Shown: piece after piece, positions 58,947 to 64,000 of the stretch
How positions within the stretch are numbered: position 1 is the stretch's first letter
Layout of the letters: each line of letters opens with the position of its first letter
Assembly (NCBI RefSeq): GCF_001984105.1
Contig: NZ_MTQM01000009.1
Location: forward strand, 1,116,001 to 1,180,000
DNA: 64,000 nucleotides
Source of the DNA: Microbacterium sp. CSI-V
GTDB taxonomy: Bacteria > Actinomycetota > Actinomycetes > Actinomycetales > Microbacteriaceae
Direction of reading: 5' to 3'
Notes under the pieces: model-generated
What the model saw: the letters and a program-made list of their open reading frames with translations, nothing else
What the model was told of the DNA's origin: nothing
Database searches by the model: none
Program-made: the position numbers and the translations under genes

Positions 58947-59339
58947 TCAGGATGCCGAGACCCCGGCGCCGACGATCGCGGCGGCGACGAACCACGTCAC
59001 GGCCATGAGGGCGATCCCCGTCAGCGGCACCCAGAAGGCGATGCGGTGCCGCACCAGGCGGATGATCGCGACGACCACGGTCAGCAGCAGCACGACCCAC
59101 GGGGCGAGGACGGCGAACCAGAGGCCGAAGTTCATCACGCCGTAGTCGCACGTCACGGAGCCGCAGGCGTCGGAGGCGAACGCGAGGAAGAACCCCGCGT
59201 ACGAGCAGGCGAGGGCGGCGAGCGGCAGCAGGACGAGCAGCACGACCGTGATGACGAGGTCCCAGCCCCGGCGCGCGGGACGCGGCGGCCGTTCGGGCCG
59301 CAGCGTCCGGTACGACTCCGGGGGGAGGGAATACGTCAC
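58947..59339 (-). CDS. DUF6264-like small membrane protein
   Basis: The 130-residue protein has three helices (LVITVVLLVLLPLAALACSYA, LWFAVLAPWVVLLLTVVVAII and FWVPLTGIALMAVTWFVAA) after a Pro/Arg-rich N-terminus, with two cysteines in DACGSVTCDYG on the outer side. It resembles uncharacterised DUF6264 proteins of Microbacteriaceae. The GTG at 59339 is chosen because TAGGAT ends 6 nt upstream; the in-frame GTG at 59345 abuts that hexamer. Confidence 0.72.
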   Translation of the reverse strand: MTYSLPPESYRTLRPERPPRPARRGWDLVITVVLLVLLPLAALACSYAGFFLAFASDACGSVTCDYGVMNFGLWFAVLAPWVVLLLTVVVAIIRLVRHRIAFWVPLTGIALMAVTWFVAAAIVGAGVSAS

Positions 59340-59345
59340 GGCCAC

Positions 59346-59351
59346 ATCCTA
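59346..59351 (-). promoter_or_regulatory. -10-like hexamer of DUF6264-like gene
   Basis: TAGGAT on the minus strand, 6 nt before the GTG at 59339. Confidence 0.45.
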
Positions 59352-59394
59352 GAGATGCAGCGTCATCGATTCGCGTCGGACGGGCGTCGCGCCC

Positions 59395-59400
59395 TACGTT
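59395..59400 (+). promoter_or_regulatory. -10-like hexamer of the SAHase-like operon
   Basis: TACGTT ends 6 nt before the GTG at 59407 with no ribosome binding site between. Confidence 0.45.
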
Positions 59401-59406
59401 CGAGCC

Positions 59407-60150
59407 GTGTCGTCCTCCACGTCCGCCGCCCCCGCCGGGCCCGACGCCGTGTTCCCGATCGCGCGGGGGTTCCTCGACGCGCGTCCGGTCGGGCCCGTCG
59501 CGCTCTCCTACGGCGGCCCTCTTCCCGCCGTGCCCGCCGACCTCCGCGCCGATCTCCGCTCGGCCTGGGACCTCGACGTCATCCACGATCCCGCGGCGCC
59601 CGACCCGCTCGCCTCGCGGGCGTTCGGCATCCTGTACGGCCACCTGCGGGCCGAGCAGGTCGTTTTGGCACTGTCGGCTCGCACGAACCTGACGCTCGCC
59701 GGAGGCACGGTGCGCATCGTCGGTGACGGCGCGCCGGCCATCGCGCTGACGACGGTGCTGCGACGTCTGGGGGCCGCCGTCGTGCGCGCGACCGACGATC
59801 CGCTCGAACGACTCGCCGCCCGCCTCGACGGCATCCGCGTCGAGGCCGTCACCGCGCCCGGCTCGACGCCCGTGACGATCCTGACGGGCGTCGGCCACGA
59901 CGGCGTCACGGCGACCGACGTGCGGGGCCTGGTCGCCGATGCCTCCCCCCGACCGGTGGATGCCGCCGACCTGCCGTCCCCGCGCCCGCACGTGCGCACG
60001 ACCCCGAACGGATCCCTGGTGGAGATGCCCTCGCCCCTCCCTGTCGAGGGCGAGCGACCCACCTCGGCGCAGCTCCACCTCGTCGACGCCCTGATCGCGG
60101 CCCTGATCACCGGCGCCGACGACGCCTTCGCCTCGGCGGTGACCCCGTGA
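59407..60150 (+). CDS. Reduced S-adenosylhomocysteinase-like protein (Rossmann-type part only)
   Basis: The 247-residue protein is not annotated by any motif I would normally rely on. Still, the stretch FGILYGHLRAEQVVLALSAR, then LAGGTVRIVGDGAPAIALTTVLRRLGAAVVRATDDPLERLAARLDG lines up with the NAD-domain entry of adenosylhomocysteinase (FDNLYG ... ATDVMIAGKVAVV.GYGDVGKG ... LGA.V.VTE.DP ... LQA...G). The N-terminal substrate domain and the catalytic Lys are missing, and the glycine motif is GDGAPA rather than GxGxVG. It looks like a degenerate subunit. Its stop overlaps the next gene (GTGA), suggesting a hetero-oligomer. Confidence 0.6.
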   Translation: MSSSTSAAPAGPDAVFPIARGFLDARPVGPVALSYGGPLPAVPADLRADLRSAWDLDVIHDPAAPDPLASRAFGILYGHLRAEQVVLALSARTNLTLAGGTVRIVGDGAPAIALTTVLRRLGAAVVRATDDPLERLAARLDGIRVEAVTAPGSTPVTILTGVGHDGVTATDVRGLVADASPRPVDAADLPSPRPHVRTTPNGSLVEMPSPLPVEGERPTSAQLHLVDALIAALITGADDAFASAVTP

Positions 60151-61403
60151 GCGGCCGGATCGCCGACCCGGGGCTGTGGCGGGCCGGGCACGACCGGATC
60201 GAGTGGGCCCGCGCCCACATGCCCGTGACGACGGCGCTCGCCGCCCGGCTCGCCCGCGACGGCACCGTCGCCGGGGTCCGCATCGGCGTCTCGGACGTGC
60301 TCGAGCCCAAGACCGCGACGATCGCGCTCGCGCTGGCCGAGGCCGGGGCCGACGTGACCGTCACCTCCGCCGGTCGCAACACCGACGACGCGGTGGCTGC
60401 GGCGCTGGCCCACGCCGGCATCCCGACCTACGCCCGCGCCGACGCCGACCGCACCGAGGACCGGGCCAACGCCCTGGCGCTTCTCGAGCACCGTCCGCAC
60501 GTGATCGTGGACGACGGCGCCTCGACGATCCGCCTCGCCCACCTCGAGCGCCCCGACGTCGTCGCGGAGATGCGCGGCGCGACCGAGCAGACGACCTCGG
60601 GGGTACGGCCGCTGCGGCGCATGGAGGCCGAGGGCGCGCTGCGCATCCCCGTCGTGGCCGCGAACGACGCCCGGTCGAAGTCGCTGTTCGACAACATGCA
60701 CGGCACCGGGCAGTCGGTCGTGTTCGCCGTCGCCGACGTGGCGGACCGCTCCTTCCGCGGCGCGACCGTCGCCGTCGTCGGGTTCGGACGCGTCGGCACC
60801 GGTATCGCGCAGCACGCCGCCGCGCTCGGCGCGCGGGTGGTCGTGACCGAGACCGATCCGGTCGCCGCGCTCCAGGCAGCCTTCACCGGGTTCGAGGTGC
60901 GCACCCTGGCGGAGGCCGTGCTGTTCGCCGACATCGTCATCTCGGCCACCGGCATCCGTCACACGATCGACGTCCCGCATCTCGACGCGCTGCGCGACGG
61001 AGCGGTCGTCGCGGTCGGCGGCGGCGTGGGCCAGGAGATCGCCCTGGATGCCGCTCGCGCGGCGGGGGCCGTCGAGATCGCCCGCACGGGAGCCGTCTCG
61101 GTCCTCCGGATGCCGAGCGGCGCCGAGGTCCGTGTCCTCGACGACGGGAACTGCCTCAACGTCAGCGCCGCCGAGGGCAACCCGGTGGAGATCATGGACC
61201 TCTCCTTCGGTGTCCAGCTCGCCTCCGTCGCCCACGTGCTCTCGACCCCCGGCCTCACCCCGGGGGTGCACGACCTGCCCCGGGCCGCCGACGACGAGGT
61301 CGCCGCGATCGCCCTCTCGTCGTTCGGCGGCACGTTGGACGCGCCGTCCGCGGCGCAGCAGGCGTTCCTCGCGACGTGGAATCCCGAGGAGGGCGAGGAG
61401 TGA
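60147..61403 (+). CDS. Divergent S-adenosylhomocysteinase-like protein
   Basis: The 418-residue protein matches adenosylhomocysteinase over its length. H24 in ARAHMPVTTA, D122 and D123 in VIVDDGAS, E147 in TEQTTSGV, K178 and D182-N183 in NDARSKSLFDNMHG, and the NAD site VVGFGRVGTG (212-217) are kept. The usual GHF(D/S)xEID histidine segment is replaced by GGGVGQEIAL, and GHPS is replaced by EGNPVEI. The usual C-terminal dimer tail is not recognisable. It probably still binds NAD and an adenosyl-like ligand, but the substrate or chemistry may differ from SAH hydrolysis. Confidence 0.75.
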   Translation: MSGRIADPGLWRAGHDRIEWARAHMPVTTALAARLARDGTVAGVRIGVSDVLEPKTATIALALAEAGADVTVTSAGRNTDDAVAAALAHAGIPTYARADADRTEDRANALALLEHRPHVIVDDGASTIRLAHLERPDVVAEMRGATEQTTSGVRPLRRMEAEGALRIPVVAANDARSKSLFDNMHGTGQSVVFAVADVADRSFRGATVAVVGFGRVGTGIAQHAAALGARVVVTETDPVAALQAAFTGFEVRTLAEAVLFADIVISATGIRHTIDVPHLDALRDGAVVAVGGGVGQEIALDAARAAGAVEIARTGAVSVLRMPSGAEVRVLDDGNCLNVSAAEGNPVEIMDLSFGVQLASVAHVLSTPGLTPGVHDLPRAADDEVAAIALSSFGGTLDAPSAAQQAFLATWNPEEGEE

Positions 61404-62695
61404 CCGTCGTCGTCCACCGCGCCCCGGTCGTCCTCTCCCCCGACTCCCCGCCGCTGACGGACGGAGCCGTCACGATCGCCGACGGGCGCATCGGCCACGT
61501 CGGTCCCGCCGACGAGGTGCTCGCCGCCGCCGGCCCCGACGCCGAGCTGCACGAGTGGGACGGCGCGCTGACCCCCGGTCTCGTCAACGCCCACACGCAC
61601 CTGCAGTACAGCGACATGGCGGCCGTCGGCCTCGCCGAGCACACCGGCTTCGAGGCGTGGATGAGCGCCTTCATGGAGCTCTACCCCGTGCCCCGCGACT
61701 GGGGCGCGTCGGCCGCGGCGGGCGCTGCGCTGGCCCTGCGCTCCGGCACGACGGCCGTCGCCGAGATCGTCACCGATGCCGCCGCCGGTTCCGCCGTGCA
61801 CGACGCGGGGCTCCACGGCATCGCGTTCTGGGAGGTGCTCGGCTGGACCGAGCGCGCGTGGGCCGAGAACGGCGAGCGCACGGTGCGCGCCGAGCTCGCG
61901 GCCCTCCCCACCCCGCCGGCGACAGGTCTGTCGCCCCACGCGGTCTACTCGCTCGACACCGCCGTGCTGCGCGATCTCTCGCGCCTCGCCCGAACGCTCG
62001 GTGTGCGCCAGCACATCCATGCGGCGGAGTCGGCGTGGGAGGACGCGTACGTGCGCTCCGGGACGGGCGATCTCGCCGAGCGGTGGCAGGCCAACGGACG
62101 CGGCGAGTTCGCCCTGCTCCGCGACGGCGGCGTCGGCACGGGTGTCATCCGGTACCTCGACGACCTCGGCGCCCTGACCCCGACGACGCATCTCGCGCAC
62201 GGGATCTACGTGGATGCCGACGACCGGGCGCTCCTGCGCGCCCGCGGCGTCAGCGTGGCGCTGTGCCCCCGCTCGAACGCCGTGATCGGCCTGGACCCGC
62301 CCCCGGTGGCCGCGTACCTGCGCGAGGGCAACGCCATCGCCGTCGGCACGGACTCGCTGTCGTCGTCGCCGAGCCTCTCCCCGTGGCAGGACGTCGCCGC
62401 GCTCGCGGACATCGCCCGCGCCCAGGGGTACGCCGATGACGACCTCCACGCGCGCCTGTTCGCGGCCGCGACGACGGGAGGCGCGCGCGCCCTCGGACTG
62501 GATGCCGACACCGGCGTCCTCCGGGCGGGGGCCCGCGCCGACCTCGCCGTCTTCCCCGTCGCCTCTGCCACGCCGCGCGACGCCCTCGCCGAGCTCGTCG
62601 AGGACGGCCCCGCCGAGGCATCCCTCACCGTCGTCGGCGGCCGCGTCCGCTGGGCGACCACCGTCGATCACGAACGGACCACCACCCATGTCTGA
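61400..62695 (+). CDS. Amidohydrolase, ATZ/TRZ and SAH/MTA-deaminase-like
   Basis: The 431-residue metal-dependent hydrolase has the full set of metal ligands: H65 and H67 in NAHTHLQYSD, H207 and E210 in QHIHAAES, H267 in HLAHGIY and D318 in AVGTDSLSS. It belongs to the group containing MTA/SAH deaminase, guanine deaminase and triazine hydrolases. A deamination of a purine or other N-heterocycle is expected. The GTG overlaps the previous stop (GTGA), and the following gene overlaps it by 8 bp. Confidence 0.85.
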   Translation: MTVVVHRAPVVLSPDSPPLTDGAVTIADGRIGHVGPADEVLAAAGPDAELHEWDGALTPGLVNAHTHLQYSDMAAVGLAEHTGFEAWMSAFMELYPVPRDWGASAAAGAALALRSGTTAVAEIVTDAAAGSAVHDAGLHGIAFWEVLGWTERAWAENGERTVRAELAALPTPPATGLSPHAVYSLDTAVLRDLSRLARTLGVRQHIHAAESAWEDAYVRSGTGDLAERWQANGRGEFALLRDGGVGTGVIRYLDDLGALTPTTHLAHGIYVDADDRALLRARGVSVALCPRSNAVIGLDPPPVAAYLREGNAIAVGTDSLSSSPSLSPWQDVAALADIARAQGYADDDLHARLFAAATTGGARALGLDADTGVLRAGARADLAVFPVASATPRDALAELVEDGPAEASLTVVGGRVRWATTVDHERTTTHV

Positions 62696-64000
62696 CCCCC
62701 GCCCGCTGCTGTTCGGCCTCTACGAGCAGGCCTGCGTCGGCAACGGCTCCTCGGCCGCGAGCCTGTGGACCCACCCCGCCGACGACCGGTTGTCGGCGAC
62801 GTCGCTGCGCTACTGGACCGACCAGGCGCGGCGCGTCGAGGACGCCGGCATGGACCTGTTCTTCTTCGGCGACGTGCTCGGGCTGTACGACACGTACCGG
62901 GGCGGGGCCGAGACCGCGATCCGTCACGGCGTGGAGATCCCGGCGCTCGATCCGATGCTGCACATCCCGGCGCTCGCCGCGGTCACCGACCGCATCGCGT
63001 TCGGGACGACGGTGTCGACGACGTACGAGCACCCGTTCGCGCATGCCCGCCGCTTCTCCACTCTCGACCACCTCACCGGCGGGCGGATCGGCTGGAACGT
63101 CGTGACGTCGTACCTGCCGGGAGCCGCGGCGAACTTCGGTCTGGACGTCATGGCCCACGACAGCCGCTACGACCGCGCCGACGAGTTCCTCGAGGTCGCG
63201 TACGCGCTGTGGGAGCGCAGCTGGGACGACGACGCCTTCGTCGGCGACAAGGCGTCCGGGGTCTTCGCCGACCCCGCCAAGGTGCACCGCATCGACCACG
63301 TCGGCGAGCACTTCCGGGTCGCGGGTCCTCACCTCGTGACCCCGTCGCCCCAGCGCACCCCCGTGGTCATCCAGGCCGGATGGTCGCCGCGCGGCCGCGA
63401 GTTCGCCGCCCGGCACGCCGAGCTGATCTTCGTGGGCGACTCCGATCCGGTCGCGGTGCGCGAGGGGCTGGCCGGCATCCGCCGTCGGGCGGAGGAGCTG
63501 GGGCGGGATGCCTCCCAGATCCGCGCCGTGGTGGGCATGAACCTCGTGGTCGCCCCGACCGCGGTCGCGGTGCAGGAGAAGATCGACTCGCTGCAGGCGC
63601 ACTACGCCGCGGAGGCGCAACTGGCGGCCTACGCCGGGTGGGGCGGGATCGACTTCTCGCAGTACGCCGACGACGAGCCGCTCGTCAAGCGCAGCACGAA
63701 CGCGACGCAGACCAAGGAGACGCGCAGCGACGCGCCCGTGCTCACCGCCGGAGACGTGCGCCGCCAGTTCTCGAAAGTGACCGCGTTCGCGGACGACCGC
63801 TTCCTCGGCACCCCCGACACGGTCGCCGACTCCATCGGGGCCTTCGTCGAGGAGTCGGGGGTCGACGGCTTCCTGCTGCACCCGTTCCTGTCGCCCGGAT
63901 CCGTCGAGGACTTCGCCGAGCTCCTCGTCCCGGCGTTGCGCGAGCGGGGGCTGTACGGCGGCTTCCCGCAGGACGGCACGTTCCGGTCGCGGCTGCGCAC
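62688..64000 (+). CDS. NtaA/SnaA/DszA-family FMN-dependent monooxygenase (incomplete)
   Basis: The frame opens at an ATG that overlaps the amidohydrolase stop by 8 bp and runs off the right edge (437 codons seen). The sequence MSDPRPLLFGLYEQACVGNG, then DLFFFGDVLGLYD, HARRFSTLDHLTGGRIGWNVVTS and FLGTPDTVADSIGAFVEE shows the bacterial-luciferase-like NtaA/DszA class. Members oxidise nitrilotriacetate, dibenzothiophene sulfone or pristinamycin intermediates with FMNH2 from a partner reductase. No reductase gene is visible; it may lie to the right. The substrate is unknown. Confidence 0.88.
   Translation, partial: MSDPRPLLFGLYEQACVGNGSSAASLWTHPADDRLSATSLRYWTDQARRVEDAGMDLFFFGDVLGLYDTYRGGAETAIRHGVEIPALDPMLHIPALAAVTDRIAFGTTVSTTYEHPFAHARRFSTLDHLTGGRIGWNVVTSYLPGAAANFGLDVMAHDSRYDRADEFLEVAYALWERSWDDDAFVGDKASGVFADPAKVHRIDHVGEHFRVAGPHLVTPSPQRTPVVIQAGWSPRGREFAARHAELIFVGDSDPVAVREGLAGIRRRAEELGRDASQIRAVVGMNLVVAPTAVAVQEKIDSLQAHYAAEAQLAAYAGWGGIDFSQYADDEPLVKRSTNATQTKETRSDAPVLTAGDVRRQFSKVTAFADDRFLGTPDTVADSIGAFVEESGVDGFLLHPFLSPGSVEDFAELLVPALRERGLYGGFPQDGTFRSRLR

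Overview
The window is a 64 kb stretch of a very GC-rich actinobacterial chromosome. Gene content and order point to Microbacteriaceae, most likely Microbacterium or a close relative: an aztABCD-type zinc locus, a menaquinone gene cluster next to cytochrome c maturation genes, DUF7882, DUF4229 and DUF6264-like small proteins, GH36/GH42 sugar loci, and GTG starts with 4-bp ATGA/GTGA overlaps. The genus is inferred from this content; no marker gene proves it. About 21 genes have a -10-like hexamer (TANNNT type) ending 6-8 nt before the start codon, so many transcripts are probably leaderless. I used this to choose several starts.

Layout. 1-3000: a MarR regulator cut by the window edge, two small conserved proteins, and an AraC regulator divergent from a phytanoyl-CoA-type dioxygenase. 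3029-11489: a galactoside locus (GH42 beta-galactosidase, two permeases, a binding lipoprotein, GH36 alpha-galactosidase) with a divergent LacI repressor and three matching operators. 11535-16591: a zinc uptake locus (aztA divergent from aztB, an extra lipoprotein, aztC and aztD) around one Zur-like palindrome. aztA runs into a tRNA-Tyr gene on the other strand. 16775-18147: a PfkB kinase and an FBP zinc-finger protein. 18192-22094: a maltose-type importer operon (malE-malF-malG) with two tandem operators.

22321-28291: YajQ, a Tat-exported repeat protein, a RibD/DHFR-like reductase, a 45-residue zinc-ribbon ORF, a rifampin ADP-ribosyltransferase (Arr), an acyl-CoA synthetase and an alpha/beta hydrolase. 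28315-32679: a LpqY-SugABC-like (trehalose-type) importer. 32839-46467: ferredoxin-NADP reductase followed by menaquinone genes (polyprenyl synthase, menG, menF, menD, menA, menE, menB, menC) mixed with PPK2, DUF402, a PLDc_N-type membrane protein, DUF4229 and an F420-type oxidoreductase.

46454-53219: a TetR-MMPL-YhgE/Pip export module and a DUF559 nuclease-fold gene that lies between two hairpin elements. 53312-58084: CcsB, ResB, CcdA, a TlpA/ResA thioredoxin and a histidine phosphatase, i.e. the system II cytochrome c maturation set. 58169-59339: DedA and a DUF6264-like membrane protein. 59407-64000: a tightly overlapping operon of two S-adenosylhomocysteinase-fold proteins (one reduced, one nearly full length), a nucleoside-deaminase-type amidohydrolase and an NtaA/DszA-type FMN monooxygenase cut by the window end. 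This operon is the best candidate here for an undescribed pathway.
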